From Flavobacteriaceae bacterium UBA1682 (lineage in GTDB: Bacteria; Bacteroidota; Bacteroidia; Flavobacteriales; Flavobacteriaceae), in contig DCKE01000026.1 of the NCBI GenBank assembly GCA_002320285.1, positions 140,441 through 204,440 of the forward strand: 64,000 bases of DNA, read 5' to 3'. Below the pieces are notes generated by a model that saw only the letters and a program-made list of their open reading frames with translations, was not told where the DNA came from and searched no databases. Below are positions 38,237-48,429 of the stretch, in pieces (position 1 is the first letter of the stretch; each line of letters opens with the position of its first letter). The position numbers were made by a program, and so were the translations under genes.

Positions 38237-38995
38237 ATGATATCGACAATAGAATATATACCTAAATCAATTTTAGAAGAATTTGTAGTCAGCTTTTATT
38301 ACAACAAAAGTGACAATTTTGAATATCGTGGCTATGCAAATCCCACAACAAATCAAGAATTATTCTTTAATATGGGTGATAATTTTGAATTAAGAAACTC
38401 AGTAGGACAAGTAAATAGCCAACGCAGTTGGATTAGCGGTGCTCAATCAAAATCAGTATCTATAATTTCTAGTGGCAGACATGTTAGTGCTGGAGTAATA
38501 TTTAAGCCTTGGGGACTTTATGGTGCATTTGGAATAAATGGCAAAGAATTAGCGAACAAAGTGATCGATAACAGCTTGTTTTGTGATTTGAGCAATGAGT
38601 TATATAATAGAAAATTTTCTGAGTCACAGTTTTTCGACTTGATAGAATATAAACTATTAAAGTCTATCAAAAGAAGTAAGATGACTAAAGTAATGCAAAA
38701 AATAGCAATTGAAATGGAACAAGAAAACTTGGTGGCTCTATCTGAAAAATTGAGCTATTCAAAAAAAACAATCATAGAATCATTTAACAAGATGGTTGGG
38801 CTAAGTCCTCATAAGTTCTACATGTTAAATAGCATTTGTAAAGTAATCAAAATATTAAGTTCTAATCCGACAACTAAACTTACGGAATTAGCATACAACG
38901 AAGGTTTCTATGACCAAGCCCATTTTATTCGCGTTTTTAAAGGACATATTGGAATGACACCAACAGAATTTCGTGATAGAATTTTGAAAATGTAA
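38237..38995 (+). CDS. AraC-family transcriptional regulator
   Basis: A 252-residue regulator. Residues 1-140 form a cupin-like N-terminal domain of the type common in flavobacterial AraC proteins, and the double helix-turn-helix occupies about residues 155-250 (LSEKLSYSKKTIIESFNKMVGLSPHKFY, split by the linker, then AYNEGFYDQAHFIRVFK and GMTPTEFR). The second HTH carries the classical FYDQAHFIRxFK signature. The DHFR-like reductase 53 bp downstream is the nearest candidate target, although it has its own promoter box. Confidence 0.87.
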   Translation: MISTIEYIPKSILEEFVVSFYYNKSDNFEYRGYANPTTNQELFFNMGDNFELRNSVGQVNSQRSWISGAQSKSVSIISSGRHVSAGVIFKPWGLYGAFGINGKELANKVIDNSLFCDLSNELYNRKFSESQFFDLIEYKLLKSIKRSKMTKVMQKIAIEMEQENLVALSEKLSYSKKTIIESFNKMVGLSPHKFYMLNSICKVIKILSSNPTTKLTELAYNEGFYDQAHFIRVFKGHIGMTPTEFRDRILKM

Positions 38996-39027
38996 ATTTT
39001 ATACAATTTTGTTTGTATTGAAGGAAG

Positions 39028-39035
39028 TAACTTTG
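39028..39035 (+). promoter_or_regulatory. -7 promoter box of the DHFR-like gene
   Basis: TAACTTTG matches TAnnTTTG and lies 13 bp before the ATG; TTTG at 39008-39011 gives a 16-bp spacer, a little short of the usual 17-23. Confidence 0.45.
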
Positions 39036-39048
39036 AAAAAAAAAAAAT

Positions 39049-39579
39049 ATGAGAAAAGTAATCCTTTACATCGCTACAAGTTTAGATGGCTACATTGCAA
39101 AACCAGATGACGACCTTAGTTTTCTTTCAATTGTTGAACAGGAAGGGCAAGATTATGGTTATGCTGACTTTGTAAAAAATGTAGACGCAGTTATTGTTGG
39201 ACGTAAAACTTATGACAAAGTAATTTCTATGGGTTTTGATTTTCCGCATGCTAACAAAGATGCATACGTTATCACAAGGACTTCAAGACCAAATATAGGT
39301 TCTGTGAAATTTTATGCGGGTGACCTTAAATTACTTGTTGACAAACTTAAATCAGAGAAGGGGAAAAATATATTTTGTGACGGTGGTGCAGAAATTGTAA
39401 ACGAACTTCTAAAATTTGACCTGATTGACGAATATATTATTTCTATTTTGCCAATTCTAGTTGGCAAAGGGACAAAACTATTTAAAGACGGTAGACCTGA
39501 ACAACAAGTAGAACTTGTTTCAGTAAGATCTTTCGACAAAGGACTAACGCAACTTCATTACAAACGCACAGAGAAATAA
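39049..39579 (+). CDS. dihydrofolate reductase family protein (RibD C-terminal domain-like)
   Basis: A 176-residue reductase of the DHFR/RibD-C superfamily: MRKVILYIATSLDGYIA at the start, VIVGRKTYDKVISMGF in the middle (the NADPH-binding turn), and CDGGAEIVNELLKFDLIDEY plus ILPILVGKGTKLF at the end. It is the stand-alone form often found beside AraC or MarR regulators. NADPH reduction is expected, but the substrate is unknown and folate need not be it. The gene is transcribed with or just after the AraC gene. Confidence 0.87.
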   Translation: MRKVILYIATSLDGYIAKPDDDLSFLSIVEQEGQDYGYADFVKNVDAVIVGRKTYDKVISMGFDFPHANKDAYVITRTSRPNIGSVKFYAGDLKLLVDKLKSEKGKNIFCDGGAEIVNELLKFDLIDEYIISILPILVGKGTKLFKDGRPEQQVELVSVRSFDKGLTQLHYKRTEK

Positions 39580-40260
39580 TAACTCTACAATTATCAGAGG
39601 TTATCTGTAGTTAATTCAGTATACATTAATTTATTAGATATATTCTTTTTTTACGAATATAAATCCTCTATGACGAAATCACAACGCAATTTGAGTTTTA
39701 CAATAATAATGATTAACAACTTAAGTAATCCCTGAACCTTTCTGTTTTCGGACTTTTTATAAGTTATAAGAGCTTATTTACGTATCTATTAAGAATAGGT
39801 AATTAAGCTCTTAAAATTTCCTCAAAGTAACTTTACAGTTACAAAAAAAAAGCATATTATTTTTTTAAGTGATAATCAGGGTTGCATTACAAGCCTTTAG
39901 TTTTGTAAAAAATCAAGTGTTTTTGCACAAAATATAATTGGATACCGTTTTTGTGTTTTTTTTTTAATTTTTACTATCAAAATTTAATAAACATGAAGGA
40001 ATTAGTATTTTTTAGCTTTCGATAGTTCTTTTTTCTTTACTGCTTCTTTCTAGGTAGATGTGATTTTGTAATAATTAATCAGATGGTAGTTTTTTATACT
40101 GCTGTTACTATCTAGTACCATTTAATGGTTTAAGTTAACAAAGTTGTTTATTTTTATATAATTAATTTAATTTTTGGTTTTTTTATTGATTTTAATTGTT
40201 TTGTTTGTTTTTTAAATAATATTTGTCACTGGTTTTTATTTTTTTTATGTTAAAAAATAA
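39580..40260. other. AT-rich intergenic region upstream of the giant secreted protein
   Basis: About 680 very AT-rich bases with long T tracts. No gene is seen. The promoter box of the giant gene lies at its right end. Confidence 0.55.
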
Positions 40261-40268
40261 TATATTTG
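40261..40268 (+). promoter_or_regulatory. -7 promoter box of the giant secreted protein gene
   Basis: TATATTTG matches TAnnTTTG and ends 28 bp before the start codon. No good -33 TTTG is seen at the usual distance. Confidence 0.5.
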
Positions 40269-40296
40269 GGGCTTACTAACCAAATCATTATTAAGG

Positions 40297-43200
40297 ATGA
40301 AAAATAATACTTCTATTTTTTCAACTTTGTATATTGCTCTTATTTATTTTGTCACGCTTACTGCTTTTTCAGGAGAAGTGGAATCAAAAATAATGCAAGA
40401 CAACAGAGTATGGAATCAGAATTCCTATTCGCCCAAATTGCATCTGCAACCCTATTTTAAGTTTGGACAAGCATTTGCTTTAAAAGCAACAGCATGTCTT
40501 ATACAAGATTTACCTTTTTGGGAGGGTTTTAATAAAGACTCTCCTTCTATGTCGTGCTGGACTATTGTCGATAATAATAAGGACTCAGCTTCTCCCTTGG
40601 GAAACAATATATGGAGGATGTATAATTATTTACCTTTTGAAGGTGACCAGTTTATGTATTTTGCTGGAGGGATTAATAATGATGATTGGTTAATTTCACC
40701 AACGTTCAAAATGGATCCTTTAAAGACATATAAGTTAACGTACCAATATAAAACGAATACTTATAGCAATAATGAATTTGAAGTTTTAGCTTCCAACAAA
40801 GGTTTAGGACTAAATGATTTTACGCGGATTATTGTTGATAAACGAATCTATAAAAATGATAGCTGGACTGAGCAAAAAACGTATATCACAAATTTATCTG
40901 GGGATGTGAATCTGGCTTGGCATGTAACTTCTGTAGGTAGTGTGAATGTGTTTTTAGATGCTGTATCTATACAAGAGGTGGCATGTATTGAGCCAGAAAA
41001 TCTCGTCGCAAAAAAAATAAAAACAAGTCAAGTAAACTTATCTTGGGACGATAAGATTAATGCATCTTGGGAATATTTTATTGAAGTAGCTGGTGGAAAT
41101 GGTCCTTTGAGTGCTGGAGTTGCCGCTACAACTACTGAGGTTAATGTTGTTAGAGACAACAACAATAACAATTTAGTAGCCCGAACAAAGTATGAATATT
41201 ATGTTAGAGCAAAATGTGCTAACGGTACGTTTGGTGAATGGATAGGGCCAGCCTCTTTTACAACCGCTTGTAGTACTTTTAATCTTCCTTTTAGTGATGG
41301 GTTTAATACCTCTTCAACGACACTCAGTTGCTGGACAATTTTGGATAGTAATAAAGATAGATTGCCTTCAGGAGATAATGCATGGAAAGTGAACAACTAC
41401 TCGACTTATGAAGGTAATCAAGTCATGCTTTTCCAGAGTTATGTTTCAAATGCACTACATGATGATTGGCTAATTTCACCTACATTAAACATGACGGGGG
41501 GAATTTATGCCATTTCGTATTATTATAAAACCACTTATGCTTATGATAACGATTTTGAGATTCTATTATCCACGGATGGCACGGAGCCGAGTGATTTTAA
41601 GATGGTTGTAGAGAGTAAGGTTAAGCGTAATGCAGCTAATTATGTAAAAAAGACTGTTTATGTAAAAGACGTTATTGGTAATGTTAACCTAGCTTGGCAT
41701 CTTGAGACTAAAGGGCCTGCTGTTGTTTATATAGATTTGGTTACTATCGATAAAGTTGATTGTATAGCACCAGAAAATGATGTTATAGTTAGTGACATAG
41801 AGAAAGATAAAGCTAAATTTACTTGGCAAGACAGCCACAATACTAATTGGGAATATTTTGTTCGAGCACAAGGTACTGGTGGTGTTCCTGTCGGGAGTGG
41901 TGTTTTATCGAATAATAAATCAGTGACTGTTTCAAAAACGACTGGTACAGGAGGTACTAATCTGTTGCCAAATACTTGGTATGAATTTTTTGTAAGGGCA
42001 AGTTGTGGACCAGGAAAAAGCAGTGTATGGGTTGGCCCTATCGCATTTCTAACTAGTTGCGATGTGGTTGCACTGCCTTTTTGGGAGGGATTTAATAAAA
42101 CTTCTAATACCGCGGTCTGCTGGACTATAGTTGACAATAATAAAGATTGGATTGCGCCTTTTGGCTATGGAAATATTTGGAATATTGATAGTTCTGGAAT
42201 GTTTGAAGGAGATCAAGGGATGTTTTTTTATGGCGATCCTGGTACGCCTCAACACGATGATTGGTTGATTTCACCTAGTATTAAATTAGATGCCAATAAG
42301 TATTATAGAATTAAGTATCATTATAAAACCAGTAGTTATTATAAAAATGATTTTGAAGTATTGCTTTCCGAAAAAGGAACTGCGGTATCAAATTTTACAA
42401 ATAAACTGCTCGTTAAAAAAGGACATAGTAGCGATGAATGGGCACAAGAGGTTTTGGTGTTAAAAGGAACGGGAAGTACCATCAATTTAGCTTGGCATGT
42501 TAATACGGCAAATAGTTATACTTACTTTAATCTTGATAATGTTTTTGTAGAAGAGATTAATGGTTGTCCAGAGCCTTTAAATTTAGGAAGTAAAGGTGAA
42601 AAAGCAAATTCAGCAACGATTTTTTGGTCTGATAATTTCGGAACGAGTTGGGAGTATGTTGTTCAAAAGCGAGGCTTAAGTGTTCCAATAGTAAAAGGTA
42701 CTACCACCAATCTAAAGGAGAATGTGATCAACAAAGATCAATCGGGTAACAATTTAGATCCTAGTACGGATTATGATTTTTATGTAAGAATGATTTGTGG
42801 TGGTGGTGGAGAATATAGTGAATGGTCAGGACCTTTTCAATTTACCACAGCTTGTAGTGTCTTTAAAGTGCCTTTCTGGGAAGGATTTAATTTGTTTTCA
42901 GCATCGCTTAAATGTTGGACTATTATTGATGAAAACAAAGATTCCACGCCGCTATCGTCGAGTAATATCTGGAGTTTAATCGGTTATAATCAATTTGAAG
43001 GTACTCATGCCATGAGTTTTAATGTCTACGACTATAGTAATGTTGTGGAAAGTAGCGACTGGTTGATATCTCCTACCATCACTTTTGAAAAGAACAAGAT
43101 GTATCGACTTAAATATCATTTTAAAACAAACATTTATAATGAAGATAGCGAATTTGAGGTTCTAGCATCTAATAGCGGCACTCAACCTGCAGATTTTAAA

Positions 43201-46200
43201 AGAGAACTTGTCAAAAGTCAGCGTTATAAAATTGAAAATTATCAGCAAAATACAGTATTTATCAATGATTTAGACGGTGATGTGAATTTGGCATGGCACG
43301 TTAAGGGTACTGGGGTTAAGGCCATATTTATCGACAATGTATTTGTTGAAGAAGTCACAGGATGTCCAGAACCGCTTAAATTAGAAGTCACGGATATTGA
43401 TATTAAAAAAGCTACTATAAGTTGGACAGATGCTTATAATGCATCGTCTTGGGAATACTTTGTTCAGGAGAAAGGGAAAGGCATACCTGTTGCTAAAGGT
43501 ATTCTTACAAACAAAAAAGAAAATGTACTAACTCAAGACCAATCCGGTAAAAATTTGGAACCGAATACGGAATATGAATTTTATGTTCGCACGGTTTGTA
43601 GTGCTGGAGGATACAGTATTTGGTCGGGACCTATTACTTTCGTGACTCTTTGTAGTACGTATCAGGCACCTTTTTGGGAAGGTTTTAATTCAGACTCCAA
43701 ATCGGTTAGGTGTTGGTCAAGCGTGAATAAATATGGTACAATAGCTCCGTTAGGGGGAAATTGGAAAACGTATCCAAGCGCATACGAGGGAGACCAATCG
43801 GTGTTTTATTATGCTTATAACGGTGTAAAAGAAGAGGCTTATAATGATTGGTTGATTTCACCCACTATTACTTTAGATGGAGGTATGTATGTTTTAAAGT
43901 ACCATTATAAAACCTTAGATAATAATACATTTAATAACGAATTTGAAGTATTGTTATCTACACAGGGTGCGGACGTCAGTAAATTTACCACAACGGTATT
44001 AGGTACTAAAAACTATCGGGAAGACAATTATGTTGAGGAGGTAGTCTTTTTTAACGTAGCCAAGGGAGAAATTAATTTGGCATGGCACGTCCATTCAAAA
44101 AACACTAATTTTTCGTATTTGTACTTAGATAATATTTATCTAAAAAAGGTTGAAGGTTGCCCAGAACCAACTGCTGTAAAAATCTCCAATCATTCGACAA
44201 CCAGTATGGATGTAGAATGGAAACAAACAGGGGGAGTCAATAATTGGGAAGTTATTCTAGTGGACTATACGACAGACGAGAAAGGAGTTCCTGTGAAGAC
44301 AGTTTTAGTGACTACGACTCCTAGTACAACGATTTCGGGATTGGATGCAGGCAAAGCTTATGCGGTTTATGTACGGGCAAAATGTACAAATGGGATATCA
44401 AATAGTGACTGGTCAACCCGGGTTGTTAGTGGAACTGAAATAGGGGCGAATGATGATTGTAGTGGTGCTTTGAATATACCAATAAACCTTGGTGAAGTAT
44501 GCGGTAAAAAAGTCACAGGATCTTTTGTAAACGCGACGTTTTCTGTAAAAAAAGAGCCCACTTGCTCAGGATCACCAACTGTTAAAAAAGACGTATGGTT
44601 TGAGTTTACGGCAACTAGCAAGGAGCATATGTTGAATTTTTCAGACTATTTTAGTTTGTCAAAGCAGTATTACCCGTATATATATGTGTCTTTATATGAT
44701 CAACCCTGCAGTGGTATAAGTGATATAGCTAAGGAATGTTTTAGCTTCAATGATGGGGTTGTAGTATCACGTCTTTTGCAGAATCTAGTAATCGGTCAAA
44801 AGTACTATTTGCGTTTGGCTACCACATTGCCAGCTCCAGATTTCTATTTCTCTTTGTGCATAACTACCCCAGCTTATATAGATGTTAGTCTCTCAGGAGA
44901 TAAGTACACAGTAGAACAGTTGGTGAAAGATGTATTAGTTGTGGCAGATTGTGACTTAGTTTCTAATGTTACTTACAGTACAGGTACTAATTTTGGTAAT
45001 GAACCCAATGGAATTGGTTATTTTGATAAAAACAACTCAAATTTCCCTTTTAAAAACGGTATAGTTCTGGCAACAAATGGGGTCGAAACTTCGAGAGGAC
45101 CGCAAACGTTCAGTCAATCTGACGGGTCTATATTGTGGTTGGGCGATAATGATTTGCAAGATTTACTAGTGAAAAAAGGTCAAACCAGACAGAATTACAA
45201 TGCATCTGTGCTTGAGTTTGATTTTATACCGTTGACGGATACTTTGAAATTTGACTTTATATTTGCATCAAATGAATATGGGCCTTCGTTTCAGTGCACT
45301 GCATCAGATGTTTTTGCATTTCTCCTAACGGATTTGCAAACAAATGAGCAAACCAATTTAGCGGTTGTGCCGGGAACTGATGTTCCGGTTGCTGTTGCTG
45401 CAATACGCGATGAAAAGTATCAAGGTACTTTGACTTGTGGAAGTACCAATGAACAGTATTTTGATAAGTTTTATGGTGACTTGGGATTAGATGTTAGAAA
45501 CAATCCAATAAACTATAGCGGTAGAACGACGCCTATGACAGCTACTTCTGCTGTAAAAGCTGGTAGAAAGTATCATATCAAATTAGCTATCGCTAATTAC
45601 GAAAATACCTTTAATAATTCAGCGGTATTTTTGGCAGGAGGTAGTTTTGATTTGGGCAGCATTGATTTAGGAGAAGATTTACTCATTGAGACTGCAAATG
45701 CAATTTGTTATGGTAAATCCAAAATCATTAAGTCTGGAGTGACTATGGAAAACGCTTTTTTCAAATGGTTTAAAGATGGTGTTATCATTCCAGGTGCAGA
45801 CCAAACTAACTTGGAAGTTTCTGAAACAGGATTGTATAAAGTTGTTGTGACTTATGATGGTTTGAATTGTGAGTCTACTGGCTCGGTACGCGTAGAAGTA
45901 TATCCTAAGATATCGGAAAAATTAGGACAACCAAAGTCTCGTGAAATATGTAGAAATTCTTTACAGACACTTGTTTTTGACCTTACTACTGTACAGGCTG
46001 AGATGTTGGTCAAAGAAGAACAATCAAATTATATATTTACGTACTATAAAACCAAGGCAGCTGCAGAGGCGAAAATAGACGCTATTGGAAATGTAAAAAC
46101 TTTTGAGTTGGCTGCTTCGGAACAAGATGTTAAACTATATATACTTATAGAGGATAAAAAAACAGGTTGTTCCGAAATTTTCGAATGGACTTTTGTATCT

Positions 46201-46905
46201 ACTACAGGTCTAAAACCTGAAATACGAACGAATGTTGCAGTATGTGCCAAATATACGTTTCCTGAATTGGAGAAGGATCAATACTATTACACCGGATCGG
46301 CAGCGACGGGAAAAAAATATAAAGAAGGTGATGTGATACAAGTTCCGGGAACTTATATCATCTATGTTTTGCAAGATAATGGAGCTGGATGTTATGAAGA
46401 GACATCCTATCAATTAGTCGTAACTGAAGATGTTAAGGCTGATGTTTTTAAAGATGAGATTCTTGAGTGTCAATTTTATCAATTGAAACCGCTTTCACAA
46501 TACAACAAATATTTTACTCAAGCTAATGGAGCAGGAGTTGAGCTTTATGCCGGAGATTTCATTATGAAGGAACAAACAATCTATGTATACGCCGCCTCAC
46601 CTGATAGCTTGTGTACTGATGAAAGTAGTTTTAATATTGCTTATACTGAGTGTCCAATTCCGAAAGGGATTTCTCCTAACGGAGATGGGTTAAATGATAC
46701 CTTTGACCTGACGCCTCACGGTGTTACTAGTCTAATTATTTACAATCGATATGGCCGCGAGGTATTTGCATTTAATGGTACTTATACTAACCAATGGTAT
46801 GGGCAGGACAAAGGTAAAAATCAGTTGCCTGATGGTACATACTACTATGTACTGGTAAATCGTGATAACCTCACCAAAACAGGGTGGGTGCAGATCAATA
46901 AGTAG
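40297..46905 (+). CDS. giant type IX-secreted protein with five anchor-J/FN3 repeats and choice-of-anchor L domain
   Basis: 2202 residues with a signal peptide (IFSTLYIALIYFVTLTAFSG). Five repeat units of about 260-270 residues begin near residues 68, 326, 588, 856 and 1122. Each has a choice-of-anchor J domain (LPFWEGFN..., DDWLISPT, NLAWHV) followed by an FN3 domain (ending SGPFxFTT). A lectin-like block spans about 1380-1520, a choice-of-anchor L domain about 1530-1790 (YTVEQLVKDVLV, FASNEYG), then an Ig-like domain, and a C-terminal gliding-motility/T9SS type B sorting domain (ISPNGDGLNDTF, YNRYGREVF, PDGTYYYVL). It is probably a cell-surface adhesin or matrix-binding protein; the ligand is unknown. 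A terminator follows directly. Confidence 0.9.
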   Translation: MKNNTSIFSTLYIALIYFVTLTAFSGEVESKIMQDNRVWNQNSYSPKLHLQPYFKFGQAFALKATACLIQDLPFWEGFNKDSPSMSCWTIVDNNKDSASPLGNNIWRMYNYLPFEGDQFMYFAGGINNDDWLISPTFKMDPLKTYKLTYQYKTNTYSNNEFEVLASNKGLGLNDFTRIIVDKRIYKNDSWTEQKTYITNLSGDVNLAWHVTSVGSVNVFLDAVSIQEVACIEPENLVAKKIKTSQVNLSWDDKINASWEYFIEVAGGNGPLSAGVAATTTEVNVVRDNNNNNLVARTKYEYYVRAKCANGTFGEWIGPASFTTACSTFNLPFSDGFNTSSTTLSCWTILDSNKDRLPSGDNAWKVNNYSTYEGNQVMLFQSYVSNALHDDWLISPTLNMTGGIYAISYYYKTTYAYDNDFEILLSTDGTEPSDFKMVVESKVKRNAANYVKKTVYVKDVIGNVNLAWHLETKGPAVVYIDLVTIDKVDCIAPENDVIVSDIEKDKAKFTWQDSHNTNWEYFVRAQGTGGVPVGSGVLSNNKSVTVSKTTGTGGTNLLPNTWYEFFVRASCGPGKSSVWVGPIAFLTSCDVVALPFWEGFNKTSNTAVCWTIVDNNKDWIAPFGYGNIWNIDSSGMFEGDQGMFFYGDPGTPQHDDWLISPSIKLDANKYYRIKYHYKTSSYYKNDFEVLLSEKGTAVSNFTNKLLVKKGHSSDEWAQEVLVLKGTGSTINLAWHVNTANSYTYFNLDNVFVEEINGCPEPLNLGSKGEKANSATIFWSDNFGTSWEYVVQKRGLSVPIVKGTTTNLKENVINKDQSGNNLDPSTDYDFYVRMICGGGGEYSEWSGPFQFTTACSVFKVPFWEGFNLFSASLKCWTIIDENKDSTPLSSSNIWSLIGYNQFEGTHAMSFNVYDYSNVVESSDWLISPTITFEKNKMYRLKYHFKTNIYNEDSEFEVLASNSGTQPADFKRELVKSQRYKIENYQQNTVFINDLDGDVNLAWHVKGTGVKAIFIDNVFVEEVTGCPEPLKLEVTDIDIKKATISWTDAYNASSWEYFVQEKGKGIPVAKGILTNKKENVLTQDQSGKNLEPNTEYEFYVRTVCSAGGYSIWSGPITFVTLCSTYQAPFWEGFNSDSKSVRCWSSVNKYGTIAPLGGNWKTYPSAYEGDQSVFYYAYNGVKEEAYNDWLISPTITLDGGMYVLKYHYKTLDNNTFNNEFEVLLSTQGADVSKFTTTVLGTKNYREDNYVEEVVFFNVAKGEINLAWHVHSKNTNFSYLYLDNIYLKKVEGCPEPTAVKISNHSTTSMDVEWKQTGGVNNWEVILVDYTTDEKGVPVKTVLVTTTPSTTISGLDAGKAYAVYVRAKCTNGISNSDWSTRVVSGTEIGANDDCSGALNIPINLGEVCGKKVTGSFVNATFSVKKEPTCSGSPTVKKDVWFEFTATSKEHMLNFSDYFSLSKQYYPYIYVSLYDQPCSGISDIAKECFSFNDGVVVSRLLQNLVIGQKYYLRLATTLPAPDFYFSLCITTPAYIDVSLSGDKYTVEQLVKDVLVVADCDLVSNVTYSTGTNFGNEPNGIGYFDKNNSNFPFKNGIVLATNGVETSRGPQTFSQSDGSILWLGDNDLQDLLVKKGQTRQNYNASVLEFDFIPLTDTLKFDFIFASNEYGPSFQCTASDVFAFLLTDLQTNEQTNLAVVPGTDVPVAVAAIRDEKYQGTLTCGSTNEQYFDKFYGDLGLDVRNNPINYSGRTTPMTATSAVKAGRKYHIKLAIANYENTFNNSAVFLAGGSFDLGSIDLGEDLLIETANAICYGKSKIIKSGVTMENAFFKWFKDGVIIPGADQTNLEVSETGLYKVVVTYDGLNCESTGSVRVEVYPKISEKLGQPKSREICRNSLQTLVFDLTTVQAEMLVKEEQSNYIFTYYKTKAAAEAKIDAIGNVKTFELAASEQDVKLYILIEDKKTGCSEIFEWTFVSTTGLKPEIRTNVAVCAKYTFPELEKDQYYYTGSAATGKKYKEGDVIQVPGTYIIYVLQDNGAGCYEETSYQLVVTEDVKADVFKDEILECQFYQLKPLSQYNKYFTQANGAGVELYAGDFIMKEQTIYVYAASPDSLCTDESSFNIAYTECPIPKGISPNGDGLNDTFDLTPHGVTSLIIYNRYGREVFAFNGTYTNQWYGQDKGKNQLPDGTYYYVLVNRDNLTKTGWVQINK

Positions 46906-46925
46906 AAAACTAACAAAAAGCGCAC

Positions 46926-46956
46926 AAAACTGCCTCTTATCGAGGCAGTTTTTTTT
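46926..46956 (+). terminator. terminator after the giant secreted protein gene
   Basis: Perfect arms AAAACTGCCTC and GAGGCAGTTTT with a 5-nt loop, followed by a T run. Confidence 0.9.
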
Positions 46957-47440
46957 GATCTTGTTTCAATGGCTACGTTGCTTGTGAATTATCATTTTCC
47001 AGACCGATTTTTAAGCAATATATTCTAATGTTTTAAAAGAGTATTTTAAAAATCGCCTTTAAAGGTGAATATTAATATACGGATGAAATTGGTGACAATC
47101 TCATCTTCATTAAGTTGATTTTCTATCTCGGTCATCGGTATTTTTTCAAATCCCCTTATCTAAAAGGATTTGTAAGTTTTGGATGGATTTTTATTTTTAA
47201 AATATCCTTGTTATACTTTCACAAAGGGTTCTTCCCCTTTAGTTTTAGGCCTCAACCTTTTTATTTTCTACTGGTGTATGTAGTTCTGCACACAAAAAAC
47301 AAGGAATATGAGGGTTTGGTTTTCAATTAACGCGGAAAGTCTACTATCTGCATTTTGAATACAGGAATCCGCACTTTGGAAACATTTGATTTTTAAAGTA
47401 AGCTCACCTTTGTAGGGAAATATTTAAAGATTTAAAAATC
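46957..47440. other. intergenic region
   Basis: About 480 bases. A 71-codon Phe-rich frame at 47115-47330 has low-complexity composition and no ribosome-binding site, so I do not call it. No repeat was seen. Confidence 0.5.
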
Positions 47441-47836
47441 ATGCAAAAAACAATATTAATTACAGGCGCTTCCTCAGGAATTGGAAAGGAGACTAGTTTC
47501 TATTTTGCAAAACAAGGATGGAATGTTATCGCTACTATGCGTAATCCTGAAAGAGAAACGCAACTCATTCAACAACCCAATATTTTAGTTACCGCGTTAG
47601 AAGTAACACAGCCCAAATCGATTGTAGCAGCTATCGAAAAAGGAATGGAACGATTTGGTCAAATAGATGCTTTGCTAAATAATGCGGGCTATGGTCAACA
47701 GGGACTATTTGAAGCGATTACGGCTGAGCAAGTTCAACAACAATTCGATGTCAATGTTTTTGGACTAATGAATGTAACAAGAGCGGTATTGCCCTATTTA
47801 AGAAAACAAAAAAATGAAAGTGTGATTGTAAATATC
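47441..47836 (+). pseudogene. 5' half of an SDR-family oxidoreductase gene cut by a palindromic element
   Basis: 132 genuine codons of a short-chain dehydrogenase/reductase: the nucleotide-binding motif GASSGIG at residues 9-15 and LLNNAGYGQ near residue 80. The frame then enters the element at 47837 and gains a tail beginning PRWCASIKNIRIRYRASP, the same tail as in the broken hydrolase at 37 kb, ending at 47917. The catalytic Ser and YxxxK part is missing, so the product would be inactive. Confidence 0.87.
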
Positions 47837-48320
47837 CCCCGCTGGTGCGCGAGTATTAAAAATATCCGAATACGCTACCGCGCGAGTCCTCTCTCCCCGC
47901 TGGTGCGCGAGTATTAAAAATATCCGAATACGCTACCGCGCGAGTCCTCTCGCGTGGTATACATTATATATAAGAACTCTCAATCATGTTGAGAGCTTTG
48001 TGTTTATAAAGATAATTTATCGATAAAAGTAGGCCTTCTGTTTGTGTCAAAATAGAATTGGGTTTATTTGTATATTACTTGCGTTTTATGAGAGGGAATA
48101 TCTGTGTATTGAATTTTATCACGCAAAAGGATTGACTCTGTCGAATTTCAGTTGGTGATGTGGTTAAATTTTTAATTACCACACGAAAGGATTCGTGCGG
48201 TAGTGGGGAGTATATGTATATTGAATTTTACCACGCAAAAGGATTGACTCTGTCGAATTTCAGTTTTTGTTGTGGTTAAATTTTTAATTACTACACAAAA
48301 GGATTCGTGCGGTAGCGGGG
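47837..48320. repeat. REP/MITE-like palindromic element, copy B, with duplicated ends
   Basis: A 484-bp copy of the 37 kb element in the same orientation. The left end is present twice in tandem: the first unit (47837-47894) stops inside the terminal hairpin, and the second starts at 47895 and is full. The right end is also present twice (to 48208, then 48209-48320). The unduplicated core is otherwise collinear with copy A. Ends are CCCCGCT and AGCGGGG. No coding capacity. Confidence 0.8.
47895..47955. repeat. left-end unit of the palindromic element (full copy)
   Basis: It begins CCCCGCTGGTGCGCGAG and contains the REP-like hairpin ACCGCGCGAG-TCCT-CTCGCGTGGT (stem with one G:T). It is a near-identical repeat of 37371-37434 and, for its first 56 bases, of 47837-47892. 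Confidence 0.75.
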
Positions 48321-48429
48321 CTGCGGTGTAAAATAAAAGATTCTACATTTGCTAGTACTATTGAAGAAGCAGTAAAGTGGAAGCTTTGGGCTTTTTTTTT
48401 ACTGCTCCTATAAATTGTAAATAGTAAAA
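48321..48429. other. short region after element copy B
   Basis: About 110 bases between the element and the small lipoprotein gene. No continuation of the SDR gene is found here. Confidence 0.5.

Noticed and set aside
47115..47330. 71-codon open frame in the gap after the giant secreted protein
   Set aside because: Phe-rich low-complexity composition, no ribosome-binding site or promoter, and no resemblance to known proteins; expected by chance in AT-rich DNA.
47837..48320. CRISPR array or integron attachment array in element copy B
   Set aside because: Only two unequal left units and two right units are present, without regular spacing or unique spacers, and no cas or integrase gene is near.
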